Translations under genes and position numbers: made by a program | Assembly (NCBI RefSeq): GCF_003014735.1 | Contig: NZ_PYAX01000003.1 | Location: 186,001-250,000, forward strand | Length of the DNA: 64,000 bases | From: Saccharothrix carnea | GTDB taxonomy: Bacteria; Actinomycetota; Actinomycetes; Mycobacteriales; Pseudonocardiaceae | Direction: 5' to 3' | The notes under the pieces: model-generated | What the model was told of the DNA's origin: nothing | The model's database searches: none | The model's input: the letters and a program-made list of their open reading frames with translations, nothing else | Shown: positions 1-9,126 of the stretch, in pieces | Numbering within the stretch: the stretch's first letter is position 1 | Layout: the number at the start of each line of letters is the position of its first letter

Positions 1-1
1 C

Positions 2-559
2 CTGATCAAGGGCGACATCGTGTTCCGCAGCTACTGGAACAACGAGCGGGCGACGGCGGAGTCGCTGGAGGACGGCTGGTTCCACTCCGGCGACCTCGGC
101 GAGCTCGACGCCGACGGCTTCCTGAAGATCACCGGCCGCAAGAAGGAGATCATCGTCACCGCCGGCGGCAAGAACGTCTCGCCCGCCGTGCTGGAGGACC
201 GGCTCCGCGCCCACCCGCTGATCAGCCAGTGCATGGTGGTCGGTGACGCGCAGCCGTTCATCGGCGCGCTGATCACGATCGACCCGGAGTTCTTCCCCGC
301 GTGGAAGGAGCAGAACGGCAAGCCCGCCTCGGCGACCGTGGCCGAGATGGTGGACGACGAGGTGCTGCGCGCCGAGATCCAGGCCGCGGTGGACGAGGCC
401 AACCAGGCGGTGTCCAAGGCGGAGGCGATCAAGAAGTTCCGCATCCTGCCGGTGGACTTCACCGAGGCGGGCGGCGAGATGACGCCGAGCCTGAAGCTGC
501 GCCGGTCGGTCGTGGCGAGCACCTTCAAGCAGGACATCGAAGCCATCTACACGAGCTGA
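2..559 (+). CDS. Long-chain fatty-acid--CoA ligase, C-terminal part (FadD15-like), cut by window edge
   Basis: This is the last 185 residues of an acyl-CoA synthetase of the adenylate-forming family; the start lies outside the window. The family activates fatty acids with ATP and transfers them to CoA. The visible part carries the hinge-region motif [15 protein letters not shown], the following [17 protein letters not shown] stretch, and a late lysine (PSLKLRRS) in the position of the catalytic C-terminal-domain lysine. Frame is open from base 2 to a TGA at 557-559. Its position next to pimB' matches M. tuberculosis fadD15 (Rv2187), which supports orthology. A strong hairpin follows. Confidence 0.88.
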   Translation: MIKGDIVFRSYWNNERATAESLEDGWFHSGDLGELDADGFLKITGRKKEIIVTAGGKNVSPAVLEDRLRAHPLISQCMVVGDAQPFIGALITIDPEFFPAWKEQNGKPASATVAEMVDDEVLRAEIQAAVDEANQAVSKAEAIKKFRILPVDFTEAGGEMTPSLKLRRSVVASTFKQDIEAIYTS

Positions 560-603
560 AGGTCCGCCGGGTACGCCCGGTGACCATTCGGGACGGAATA
601 AGA

Positions 604-635
604 CGAGTGGCCCGCACCGAAGTGCGGGCCACTCG
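604..635 (+). terminator. Stem-loop terminator after the acyl-CoA synthetase gene
   Basis: A perfect 14-bp inverted repeat (arms 604-617 and 622-635) encloses a 4-base CGAA loop, 45 bases after the stop codon. There is no T-run, which is usual for actinobacterial terminators. Confidence 0.85.
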
Positions 636-683
636 ACCCCCAGTGATCGCGTATCCGCTGACGCGGACCCGAGAAGTTTTGTT

Positions 684-717
684 GTCCCGGTCCCCCAACC
701 GGGACGATTCATAGAGT
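684..717 (+). promoter_or_regulatory. Inverted repeat and possible -10 before the SARP-type regulator
   Basis: An 8-bp inverted repeat (GTCCCGGT at 684-691, ACCGGGAC at 698-705) is followed by TAGAGT at 712-717, which could be a -10 hexamer. It sits about 100 bases upstream of the regulator gene starting at 819 and could be an operator. The rest of the 560-818 gap shows only the terminator described separately. Confidence 0.3.
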
Positions 718-818
718 GCCGGAGCGCGCTGTCGTATCGCTGACGCGGCGATGACTCGTGCCGTCAGCGCCCGCCTTAGGCTGTGTCACGGCGAGGCGGA
801 ACGAGGGGACGCAAACGG

Positions 819-3779
819 ATGGGCGCTGGGCCGTGGTTCGGCCTTCTCGGCCCGCTTGAAGTGCGGATACAGGGTCAACCGGTGCCCGTTCGGGCGGGCA
901 AGCACCGGGCGCTGCTGGCTGCCCTGGCACTGCGCGCCGGCCGGGTCGTCTCAATTGGTGAGTTGGTCTCGTTCCTGTGGGGCGGCGACCCGCCCGCCCG
1001 CACGCGCGGGACGTTGCAGACCTACGTCATGCGGCTGCGGCAGTTGCTGGGCGACCCGTCGCTGATCCGGACCACTTCGGACGGCTACCGGTTGGTCGTG
1101 CCGCCGGAGCAGGTGGACGTGCACCGGTTCACCACCACGGCGGGCCTGGCCCGGCAGGCCGCCCAGTCCGGGCACCTGGCCGACGCCGCCGAGCTGTACG
1201 CCGAGGCGTTGGGCCTGTGGCGCGGCCCGGCGCTGTCGGACGTGCCGTCCGAGGCGTTGCGGGAGCACGAGGTGCCGCGGCTGGCCGAGCGGCTGCTGGT
1301 GGTGCACGAGGAGCACAACGACGTCGAGCTGGCGCTGGGCAACCACGAGCGGCTGGTGCCGGTGCTGCGGTCGCTGACCACGGACCACCCGCTGCGGGAG
1401 CGGTTCTGGGCGCAGCTGATGGTGGCGCTGTACCGGGGCAGCAGGCAGGCCGAGGCGCTGGAGGCGTTCCGGCTGGTCGACCGGCTGCTCGGCGAGCAGC
1501 TGGGCATCGAGCCGGGCGGCGCGCTGCGCGAGCTGCACCAGGCGATCCTGATCGGCGACCCGAGCCTGGCCGCGCCCGCCGAACGGGCCGACCCGGACGT
1601 GCCGGACCAGCTGCCGCCGGACGTGCCCGGGTTCGTCGGCCGGGACGGGCTGGTGGACCGGATCTCCCGGCTGATCGCGCCGGACGGGCCGCGCACCGCG
1701 GTGCCGATCGTGGCGCTGACCGGCGTGCCGGGTGTGGGCAAGACGGCGTTGGCGGTGCACGTGGCGCACCGGCTGCGCGACCGGTTCCCGGACGGTCGGC
1801 TGTACGTGAACCTGCGCGGGTACGCGTCGGGGCCGGCCACGCCGGTGGTGGAGGTGCTGACCCGGTTCCTGCGGGCGCTGGGCGTGCCGCCGGAGCAGAT
1901 CCCGGTGGACTCCGACGAGCAGAGCACGCTGTTCCGGTCGCTGCTGACCGGTCGGCGGATGCTGCTGGTGCTGGACAACGCCGCCGCGCCGGACCAGGTA
2001 CGTCCCCTGCTGCCCGGCGCGGCGAGCTGCCCGGTGCTGGTGACCAGCCGGGACGACCTGCGCGGGCTGATCGCCGTCGACGGCGCCCGGCGGGTCGGGC
2101 TGGACGTGCTGGAGCCGCACGAGTCGCTGGCCCTGCTGGAGCGGTCCGGGCAGGCGGCGCACGAGCTGGCGCGGCGGTGCGGGCACCTGCCGTTGACGTT
2201 GCGCATCGCGGCGGCGTCGGTGGCGGGCGGTTCGGTGGCGCGGTACCTGGACAGGCTGGGCGACCGCCACCCGCTCGACCTGGCGCACGCCGCCCTCAGC
2301 CCTGCCGCGCGACGGCTGTTCGCGCTGCTCAGCGTGGTTCCGGGGCCGGATTTCAGCACCGAGGCAGCGGCGAACGCGGCCGAGTTGACCGTGACCGAGG
2401 CCGCCGCTCTGCTCGGCCGGCTGACCGCGGCGCGGATGGTGAGCGCCGACAACGGCCGGTACGCGTTCCACGACGAGCTGGCCCGGTTCGCCGCCGGGAT
2501 GGCCGAAGCCGGGAACGAGGACGTGGCCGCGGCGCGGGTGCGGCTGCTGGAGTTCTACGTGCGTGCCGTGGACCACTGCGCCGAGCTGCTGTACCCGGAC
2601 CTGATGCGGCTGCCGACGCCGGCCGGGCGGGCGGTGCGGCTGCCCCGGATCGAGACGGCGGCGCAGGCGCGGGCGTGGCTGGACGCGGAGCGGGCGAACC
2701 TGACCGCGGCGATCCGGTCGGCCGCCGAACGCGGTCCGGCCGCGATGTCGTGGCGGCTGGCGGACGGGCTGCGCGGCTACCTGTGGATCGGCAAGCACGT
2801 CACCGAGTGGCTGTCGACCGCGCGGTACGGGTTGGACGCCGCGCACGAGCAGCGCGACCTGGCGGGCGAGGCGGCGATGCACCAGAACCTGGGCACGCTG
2901 CACTGGCGGCTCGGCGACTTCGACACGTCCGTCGCGCACTACACGCGGTCGGTCGAGCTGCACCGGATGTCCGGCGACCTGGCGTCGGAGGCGGAGGTGC
3001 TCGGCAACCTCGGCGTGGTGCGGCTGGAGGCGGGTGACCTGGCGTCGGCGCGCAACGACCTGGAGACGTGCCTGGCGCTCAAGCGCGAGACCGGCGGGCC
3101 GCGGTCGGGTGAGACGGGCGTGCTGACCGGGTTGGGCGTGCTGGCGATCGAGACCGGTGAGCTGGCCGAGGCGGTGGACCTGCTCGGCGAGGCGCTGGCG
3201 ATCAGCGTGGAGCACGGGCTGCGGGGCAGCGAGATCACCGCGTTGACGCTCTTGGGCGTGGCGTCGCAGCTCATGGGCGAGCCGCAGCGCGCGCTCGGCC
3301 ACCTGTCCGAGGCGTTGCGCCTGTCGACGGAGGCGGGCTTCCGCGAGGCCGCCGCGCGGGTGTTGGAGAGCATCGCGTCCGTGCGCCTCGACCTGGGCGA
3401 ACACGCCGAGGCCCTGGAGCTGGCCGACCGGGCGCTGGCCGAGTTGCGCCAGGACGGCGACCAGCGGATCACCACGAACGTGCTGGTGGTGATGGCCTCG
3501 GCGAACCGCGGCCTCGGCTCCCTGCGCACCGCCGACGAGCAGTTCCAGCAGGCCCTGACCAAGGCACGCCGGATCGGCTACCTGCCGGGCGAGGCGCGGG
3601 CGTTGGTCGGCCTGGCGGCCGTGCGCCGACTGCTGGGCCAGACCGCCGAGGCGAGGTCCCTGGCCGACCAGGCCGTGACCCTGACGTCCCGGCTGGGCCT
3701 GCGCATCACCGAACGCCTGGCCCGCACCGAGCTGACCGCCATCCACGAAGCCCTGGGCGACGACCCGGCCCGAACGTAG
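819..3779 (+). CDS. AfsR/SARP-type transcriptional regulator with NB-ARC ATPase and TPR domains
   Basis: This 986-residue protein has the three-part AfsR build. An N-terminal OmpR-type winged helix (GPLEVRIQG, LRQLLGD; about residues 1-95) is followed by a bacterial transcriptional activation domain (about 95-245). Next comes an NB-ARC ATPase with P-loop GVPGVGKT at residues 302-309 and Walker B LLVLDN near 383, and then tetratricopeptide repeats from about residue 650 to the end. The family couples ATP-dependent oligomerisation to activation of secondary-metabolism or stress genes. I chose ATG 819 because GAGGGG at 803-808 is correctly spaced; an upstream GTG (783) is possible. No biosynthetic cluster lies nearby, so it looks like an orphan or pleiotropic regulator. 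The next gene is convergent, only 5 bases away. Confidence 0.9.
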   Translation: MGAGPWFGLLGPLEVRIQGQPVPVRAGKHRALLAALALRAGRVVSIGELVSFLWGGDPPARTRGTLQTYVMRLRQLLGDPSLIRTTSDGYRLVVPPEQVDVHRFTTTAGLARQAAQSGHLADAAELYAEALGLWRGPALSDVPSEALREHEVPRLAERLLVVHEEHNDVELALGNHERLVPVLRSLTTDHPLRERFWAQLMVALYRGSRQAEALEAFRLVDRLLGEQLGIEPGGALRELHQAILIGDPSLAAPAERADPDVPDQLPPDVPGFVGRDGLVDRISRLIAPDGPRTAVPIVALTGVPGVGKTALAVHVAHRLRDRFPDGRLYVNLRGYASGPATPVVEVLTRFLRALGVPPEQIPVDSDEQSTLFRSLLTGRRMLLVLDNAAAPDQVRPLLPGAASCPVLVTSRDDLRGLIAVDGARRVGLDVLEPHESLALLERSGQAAHELARRCGHLPLTLRIAAASVAGGSVARYLDRLGDRHPLDLAHAALSPAARRLFALLSVVPGPDFSTEAAANAAELTVTEAAALLGRLTAARMVSADNGRYAFHDELARFAAGMAEAGNEDVAAARVRLLEFYVRAVDHCAELLYPDLMRLPTPAGRAVRLPRIETAAQARAWLDAERANLTAAIRSAAERGPAAMSWRLADGLRGYLWIGKHVTEWLSTARYGLDAAHEQRDLAGEAAMHQNLGTLHWRLGDFDTSVAHYTRSVELHRMSGDLASEAEVLGNLGVVRLEAGDLASARNDLETCLALKRETGGPRSGETGVLTGLGVLAIETGELAEAVDLLGEALAISVEHGLRGSEITALTLLGVASQLMGEPQRALGHLSEALRLSTEAGFREAAARVLESIASVRLDLGEHAEALELADRALAELRQDGDQRITTNVLVVMASANRGLGSLRTADEQFQQALTKARRIGYLPGEARALVGLAAVRRLLGQTAEARSLADQAVTLTSRLGLRITERLARTELTAIHEALGDDPART

Positions 3780-3784
3780 AACGC

Positions 3785-4915
3785 TCAGGCGTCGATCAAG
3801 CCGGCCAGGCGGTCGGCCAGGTCGTCCCAGCGCCAGTGCCCGGTGACCCACTCACGGCCCGCGGCGCCCATCTTCGCGGCGGTGCCGGGATCGGCCAGCA
3901 GGGCGGCGACGGCGTTGGCCACCTCCGTCACCTCACGACCGTCCACCACGCGTCCCGTCACACCGTCGCGCACGGTCTCCGGGGCACCGCCCGAACGCCC
4001 CGCCACCACCGGCAGCCCGGTGGCCGACGCCTCCAGGTACACGATCCCCAGGCCCTCGACGTCCAGCCCGCGCCCCCGCGTCCGGCACGGCATCGCGAAC
4101 ACGTCACCGGCGTTGTAGTGCGCGGGCAGCTCCTCCCACGGCACGGACCCGGTCAGCACCACGTGCTCGGACACCCCGACCGACGCCGCCAGCCGCTCCA
4201 CCGTCCCCCGGTACGGCCCACCGCCCACCAGCAGCAACGCCGCGTCGGGCACCTGCCGCCGGATCTCCGGCAACGCCCGCACCAGCACGTCCTGCCCCTT
4301 GCGCGGCACGAGGCGCGACACGCACACCACCACCGGCCGGTCGCCCAACCCGTACCGGGCGCGGATCTCCTCCCGCGCCGACGCCGAGGGCGCGAACACC
4401 GAGGTGTCCACCCCGGACGGCAGGTGCTCCAACGCCGCCAGCGGACCGAACGCCGCCGCGAACCGGGACCGCGTGTACCGGCTCACGAACGTCACCACGT
4501 CCGCGTCCGACCCGATGCGCCGCAACGCCTGCCGCGCGCCCGGCAGCATCGACCACCCGACCTCGTGCCCGTGCGTGGACGCCACCACCCGCGACGCACC
4601 GGCGGCACGCAGCCGTGACGTCATCAACGCCAACGGCGCCGCCGCCCCGAACCACACGGCGTCACAGCGCGCTCCACGCAGGATGTCCGACGCCCGCCGC
4701 ACGACGTCCGGCGTGGGCAGCATCAACGTCCCCGGGTGCCGCACCACCTCGAACGGCTGCGCCGCGTCGAACTCCGGGTGCGAGCCGGACGACGACTCCC
4801 ACGACGGCGCGTACACCACGAGTTCGGGTAGTCGCACGGCCAACGCGTGCAGGTAGGCCTGGATGCCACCGGGCCGCGGCGGGAAGTCATTGGTCACCAG
4901 CAGGGTCCGACGCAC
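3785..4915 (-). CDS. pimB: PimB'-type phosphatidylinositol mannosyltransferase (GT4)
   Basis: This 376-residue GT-B fold glycosyltransferase is family GT4. It begins RRTLLVTNDFPPRPGGIQAY and shows THGHEVGWSMLPG, VSRLVPRKGQD and, near the C-terminus, CRTRGRGLDVEGLGIVYLEA, the nucleotide-sugar binding region with the EX7E-type glutamates. These strings closely match M. tuberculosis Rv2188c (PimB'), which adds the second mannose to phosphatidylinositol monomannoside at the cytoplasmic face of the membrane. The start is GTG at 4915. The gene begins 9 bases after the stop of the upstream metallopeptidase gene (4925-6190), so the two are probably co-transcribed, as in the Rv2189c-Rv2188c pair. Confidence 0.9.
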   Translation of the reverse strand: MRRTLLVTNDFPPRPGGIQAYLHALAVRLPELVVYAPSWESSSGSHPEFDAAQPFEVVRHPGTLMLPTPDVVRRASDILRGARCDAVWFGAAAPLALMTSRLRAAGASRVVASTHGHEVGWSMLPGARQALRRIGSDADVVTFVSRYTRSRFAAAFGPLAALEHLPSGVDTSVFAPSASAREEIRARYGLGDRPVVVCVSRLVPRKGQDVLVRALPEIRRQVPDAALLLVGGGPYRGTVERLAASVGVSEHVVLTGSVPWEELPAHYNAGDVFAMPCRTRGRGLDVEGLGIVYLEASATGLPVVAGRSGGAPETVRDGVTGRVVDGREVTEVANAVAALLADPGTAAKMGAAGREWVTGHWRWDDLADRLAGLIDA

Positions 4916-4924
4916 GCGACCACG

Positions 4925-6190
4925 TTACGGGAACGACCGCCGCAGGAACTCCTGCCACCCGCGCACCAGGGCCGCGGTGTCCCCGCCGGTCACCTCCAGC
5001 AGCACGCCGTCCACTTCGGACGCCCGAACCCGCGCCAGCCGCCGGTGCAGCGCCACCAACCCCGGCTCGCCCAGCGACGACGCCAGGTACAGGTTCAGCG
5101 ACCACGCTTGCTGGTAGGCCAGTTCCATCCCGGCGCCGCGGAAGTCGGCGTCCGAGGGCAGCGCCGCGGGCAACCCGTCCCGCACCCGCGCGGCCAGCAG
5201 GGGTGCGGCCTTGCGCAGCGGCACCTCGCTGCGCCGGTAGCCGACGTAGTCCGCGAACCCTTCCAGCACCCACATCGGCGCGCCGTCCACGGTCTCGCCG
5301 CGCGCCGCGATGTGCGTGATCTCGTGCCGCAGCAGCACCCGCAACGCCAACGGCGACAAGGCGCCCGCGCTGTCCGGGTTCAGCACCACGCGCTGGCCAC
5401 GGGCCGTGTGCGTGTCCTGGTCGACCCCGTCCGCCACCGCGACACCCGCGATCGCACCGGTGGCGAACCCGGGCCCGACCAGCGCGACCATCTCGGCCGG
5501 GCTCGCCGGGATCAGCACGGCCACCTGCCGCGCCCACGCCTGGCCCCACACCTCGGTCACCGCCGTCACGGCGTCGTCCAGCTCGTCCAGCACCCGTGCG
5601 GCCAGCACCTCGCCGCCGGGGTGGCTCAGCACGAACCCGCCGGTGCCGGAGTGCACCTGGCACGGCCCGAAGTCCCACGGCCCGCGCCAGGTGCGCTTGC
5701 CGAGCGGTTCCAGCGCGGTGTCGGAGTTGAGGTACCAGCGGCCGTCACGCCGGGTGAACAGGTAGGCCATGGCCTGGCCGCTCGGCGCCACGTCCACGCC
5801 ACCGAGCCGGTACGACAGCCGCACCCCGGGCGCCCAGGCGTCGTCGGCGGCGGGCAGGTCCAGCGCGGCGAGGTCGACCTCACCGTCCAACCGGTACTCC
5901 CACTCGGCCAGCGGCACGGCGGAGAGGTTGCGGAACAGGTCGCGCTGCCGTTGCCGGAACCCGGCGTCGGCCAGCGGGTCGAGGTCCGCGGTGAACGCCA
6001 CCTCGTCACGGTCCAGCACCGCCCGCGCGCGTCGTTCGAGCAGCGCCCGGACGGCGTCGGCACGGGAGGCCGCGGCGGTGTCGGCCGAGGCCGAGGGCGC
6101 CGTCGGGGTCGCCGGGACGACGGCCGTGACCAGTCCGACGAGGAACGTCACGGCCACCAGCGCGGCCAGCACGACCCTGAAGCGGCTCAC
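4925..6190 (-). CDS. Membrane-anchored gluzincin metallopeptidase-like protein
   Basis: This 421-residue protein has one N-terminal membrane segment (about residues 5-28, VVLAALVAVTFLVGLVTAVV) and an extracytoplasmic body. A zinc-binding HEITH sits at residues 289-293, and EGFADYVGY about 20 residues later can supply the third ligand. This is the arrangement of peptidase MA-like gluzincins. Substrate is unknown. The start is GTG 6190 with TTTGGAGG just upstream, rather tightly spaced. It lies between the NlpC/P60 hydrolase and pimB', in the place of M. tuberculosis Rv2189c, so a role in envelope maintenance is plausible but inferred. Confidence 0.75.
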   Translation of the reverse strand: MSRFRVVLAALVAVTFLVGLVTAVVPATPTAPSASADTAAASRADAVRALLERRARAVLDRDEVAFTADLDPLADAGFRQRQRDLFRNLSAVPLAEWEYRLDGEVDLAALDLPAADDAWAPGVRLSYRLGGVDVAPSGQAMAYLFTRRDGRWYLNSDTALEPLGKRTWRGPWDFGPCQVHSGTGGFVLSHPGGEVLAARVLDELDDAVTAVTEVWGQAWARQVAVLIPASPAEMVALVGPGFATGAIAGVAVADGVDQDTHTARGQRVVLNPDSAGALSPLALRVLLRHEITHIAARGETVDGAPMWVLEGFADYVGYRRSEVPLRKAAPLLAARVRDGLPAALPSDADFRGAGMELAYQQAWSLNLYLASSLGEPGLVALHRRLARVRASEVDGVLLEVTGGDTAALVRGWQEFLRRSFP

Positions 6191-6260
6191 GGGCCTCCAA
6201 AGTCATCAGCAGGGCCACCCCGTGAAGGATGGCCCTGCTGAGCGACGGTTGTCAGCCCGG

Positions 6261-7304
6261 TCAGCCCGCGATGCGCCGCATCGCGTAGATGCTGCCGGGG
6301 TTCTCCAACGGTACGACCTTGACCGGCACGCCGTCCGTGGACGCGTGCACGACCCGCGCGTTGTCCACCGCCATGCCGACGTGGTTGCCGCCGTTGTAGA
6401 TGATCAGGTCGCCCGCCTGGACCTCGCCGCGGGTGACGGGGCGCCCGGCGCCCGCCTGGCCGCCGGAGGTGCGCGGGATCGTCACCCCGGCGTAGGCGTA
6501 GGCCTTCGAGGTCAGGCCGGAGCAGTCCCAGCGGTCGGGGCCGGTCGCGCCGTACAGGTACATGTCGCCCTGCTGGTCCAGCGCGAACTGCAGCGCCACA
6601 CCCGCCGCGCCCGCGGGCACGTTGGTCGCGGTGACCTTCGGGCCGGTGTTGGTCAGCGTGGTGCGCTCCTGCGAGGTCAGCCGGTTGAGCTGGTTGCGGA
6701 CCTCGGTGATCTGGCCCTGCAGCTCGGTCTGCCGCTTCTTGACGTCGTCGGCGATCTTGGTCGCCTCGTCGGTCGCGGCCTGTGCGCGACCCTGGGCGTC
6801 GGCCGCCTTCTGCCGGGCGTCCTCGGCCGCGTCGACTGCGCCGGAGAGCCGTTCGAGGGACTCGTTGTTGTCCGACGCGAGCACGCCGAGCGCGGACATG
6901 CGGTTCAGGAAGTCCTGCTGGGAGTCGGAGACGAGCAGCGCCGACAGCTGGTTGAACCGCGCGCCCTCGAACGACGCCTCGGTCAGCTTGTCGACCTGGA
7001 CCCGGAAGGTCTCCTCGTCGGCCCTGGCCTGGTCGCCCGCCTGGGTCGCCTGCGCCAGGTCGGCGTTGGCCTTGTCCAGCTCGACCTGGTTGGCATCGCG
7101 CTGCTCTTCGGCGCGCAGGAGTTCTTCGTTGAGCTTGGTCGCCTGCTCGGCGAGCTCGTTGTACTTCTTCAGCGCCTCGGAGGCGTTCGCGGGGGTGTTC
7201 GGCTGAGCTCCGGCGGGTACGGGCAGAACGCCCACCGCGGCAGCGGCCACCGCCGTGGCCGCCATCGCCCCGCGCAGGCCGCGCTTGAGTCGTTGCGACG
7301 CCAC
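6261..7304 (-). CDS. Secreted NlpC/P60 peptidoglycan endopeptidase (RipC-like)
   Basis: The 347-residue product has a basic, alanine-rich signal peptide ending near AGAQP, then a long coiled coil (about residues 40-220) and a C-terminal NlpC/P60 domain. The catalytic cysteine is in DRWDCSGL (Cys261), histidine in GGNHVGM (His308), and a second histidine is in VVHAS (His320). Such enzymes cleave D-Glu/meso-DAP stem-peptide bonds, and the coiled coil is the segment that FtsX-type activators engage in the RipC subfamily. The position matches Rv2190c (ripC). GTG 7304 is chosen because AAGGAG lies about 12 bases upstream and it leaves a normal signal peptide; an earlier in-frame start at 7367 is less likely. 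The roughly 300-base leader region upstream is GC-rich with no recognised riboswitch. Confidence 0.9.
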   Translation of the reverse strand: MASQRLKRGLRGAMAATAVAAAAVGVLPVPAGAQPNTPANASEALKKYNELAEQATKLNEELLRAEEQRDANQVELDKANADLAQATQAGDQARADEETFRVQVDKLTEASFEGARFNQLSALLVSDSQQDFLNRMSALGVLASDNNESLERLSGAVDAAEDARQKAADAQGRAQAATDEATKIADDVKKRQTELQGQITEVRNQLNRLTSQERTTLTNTGPKVTATNVPAGAAGVALQFALDQQGDMYLYGATGPDRWDCSGLTSKAYAYAGVTIPRTSGGQAGAGRPVTRGEVQAGDLIIYNGGNHVGMAVDNARVVHASTDGVPVKVVPLENPGSIYAMRRIAG

Positions 7305-7603
7305 AGTCGCGTGTGTCTCCTTCGTCTGAACCCGCCTGCCGGTCGGGCGCGTGACGCGGCCCGACACACCTCATGTTGCGAGATTCCCGGCTCGGCTCCC
7401 CGACAGGCCGATTCGGCGGTGAACCCGCGTCGCGGCCCAGGTTGGACCACTGCCCGCCGCGAGATCTCGGCCAGGTTACGAAAAGTGAGCCCCGGAGTCC
7501 ACTAGCGGGGCAGTGAAATCACGGCGAGTTCACCTTTGATCCCGAACGGCCTAGCTGTGACCTGGCCGTGTGACCGCCGGTGGTGTTAAAAACACGATCT
7601 GCG

Positions 7604-8953
7604 TCACACCCGGCCCAGGCGGGCCAACAGCACCGCCGACGGCACCGGGTGCGCACCCCGCCGCCGGACGGAATCGGCCACCGCCCGGTCGGACGTCACC
7701 ACGACCACCGGACGGCCCTCGGGCTCGGCGGTCACCAGCGCCCGGATCACGTCGTCGGCCAGCACGCCCGGATCGCTGAACAACACCCGCACCCCGCGCG
7801 GCGCGGACGTCGGCACGGCCACCACGCCGGCGCCGTCGAACACCAGCGTCACCTCCGCGCCGGTGCGCGCCGCCAACACGGCCAACTGGTGCACCAGCCG
7901 GTCCCGCTGGTCCGACAGCGACAGCTCCGGGTAGCCCGTCTTGGTGACGTTGTAGCCGTCCACGATCAAGTGCACGGCGGGCAGCGCCAACAGCCGGTCC
8001 AACGCCGCCGGGTCCTCCACCCGGCCGACCGCGCCCTGCGCCGCGCTCGCGCCGCGCACGAGGTCCGCCGGCCGCGGACCCGCGCCACCCAGGGCGAGCT
8101 CGCGGCGCAGGCCGTTCACCGCGCCGTCCAGCGTGTCCACCAGCAGGGCCAGCCGCACCTCGTCGGCCTGCCGCGCCTCCTTGGCGGACTGCCGCGCCAC
8201 CTCGGCGTCCGACTCGGCCCGCTGCGCCTTGGCGCGCTCGTGCTCGGCCCGTTCCCGTTCGCGGTCCCGTTCGGTGGTCAGCCTGCGCAGCTCCGCCTCG
8301 GCCTCGGCGCGCACCCGTTCCGCCTCGACCGCCGCCGACTCGGCCCGGTCCTTGGCCTCGCGCAGCCGCACGCCCTGCTCGCGCAACCGTTTGCGCAACC
8401 GTTCCAGCTCGGCCTCGGAGGCTTCGCGGATCTTGTCCACCGCACCGCCCGCCTCGGCCCGCTCCGCCTTGAGCCGCTCCAGCTCCACCTCGAGCCGTTC
8501 GGCCCGCTGCACGGCCAGGTCCCGCTCGGACCGCAGCGCCGCGTCCGCCGCGCGCCTGCCGACCAGCTCGATGAAGTGGGACGCGACCTCCTCGCCCTGC
8601 AGGATCGCCGCCGCGCCCGCCGCGACCGGGTCGGGCGAGGTCACCTCGAGCACCGCCGGCCGGTTGCGCCGCAGCCACTCCACGACGGCGGCCCGGAAGT
8701 TCGCCGAGGACTTCAACCCGCCGATCAGCGCCGGCGCACCCAGCCGCGCCCGCTTGGTCGGCGCGAACCGCGCGACCGCCCGCAGCGACTGCGGGATGTC
8801 CACCTTCGCCAAGTCCCCCAACGCGTCCGCGCTCAACTCCGCGAGCCGCGCGCGCAGCGCCTCGGGCAGGGCAGACCAGTCCACAGTGGACTCGACGGCC
8901 TGGGCGGGTTCCAGGTCGTCGACGCCATCCGGGGGCTCGATCGGGTCTTGCAC
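7604..8953 (-). CDS. NYN-domain (PIN-like) putative RNA-binding/ribonuclease protein with coiled coil
   Basis: This 449-residue protein has three parts. An N-terminal helical region is about residues 1-140. A long charged coiled coil follows (about 145-290, rich in R, E and A). A C-terminal NYN domain begins at VHLIVDGYNVTKTGYPELSL and includes VTLVFDGAG, DDVIRALV and VVVTSDRAV. The acidic residues of DGYN, FDG, DD and SD are the expected metal ligands of the PIN-like YacP/Rae1 group. Family members act on RNA, but the target of this one is unknown. The start is GTG 8953, with TAGCCT six bases upstream, so the mRNA may be leaderless. It is divergent from the DnaQ-like nuclease gene. Confidence 0.85.
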   Translation of the reverse strand: MQDPIEPPDGVDDLEPAQAVESTVDWSALPEALRARLAELSADALGDLAKVDIPQSLRAVARFAPTKRARLGAPALIGGLKSSANFRAAVVEWLRRNRPAVLEVTSPDPVAAGAAAILQGEEVASHFIELVGRRAADAALRSERDLAVQRAERLEVELERLKAERAEAGGAVDKIREASEAELERLRKRLREQGVRLREAKDRAESAAVEAERVRAEAEAELRRLTTERDRERERAEHERAKAQRAESDAEVARQSAKEARQADEVRLALLVDTLDGAVNGLRRELALGGAGPRPADLVRGASAAQGAVGRVEDPAALDRLLALPAVHLIVDGYNVTKTGYPELSLSDQRDRLVHQLAVLAARTGAEVTLVFDGAGVVAVPTSAPRGVRVLFSDPGVLADDVIRALVTAEPEGRPVVVVTSDRAVADSVRRRGAHPVPSAVLLARLGRV

Positions 8954-8969
8954 CCGTACAGGCTAGCTG

Positions 8970-9096
8970 TGCTGGATTGCGCCGCTGTGTTCGATCACCG
9001 CAGCTCCGCACCCGCACCTCATCCCGTGGGCCTCGCCCGCGAGGTCGACTTCCAGGCGACCTCGCCCGCGACGCCGGAGGCGGCGCAATCCAACAC
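8970..9096. promoter_or_regulatory. Long-spaced inverted repeat in the divergent promoter region
   Basis: TGGATTGCGCCGC at 8973-8985 is an exact inverted copy of GCGGCGCAATCCA at 9080-9092; the match extends to 16 of 17 bases (GTGYTGGATTGCGCCGC). Each copy lies close upstream of one of the two divergent genes and points the same way relative to it. Putative -10 hexamers are TAGCCT (8965-8960, minus) and TACGGT (9113-9118, plus). Confidence 0.5.
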
Positions 9097-9126
9097 TGTC
9101 GGTGGTGGTCGCTACGGTGCGCGGCG

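Noticed and set aside
7305..7603. Possible cyclic-di-AMP (ydaO-type) riboswitch upstream of the NlpC/P60 gene
   Set aside because: Such riboswitches often precede actinobacterial hydrolase genes, but the conserved GGGGTGAAT and CAGCTAAC blocks are absent in this leader.
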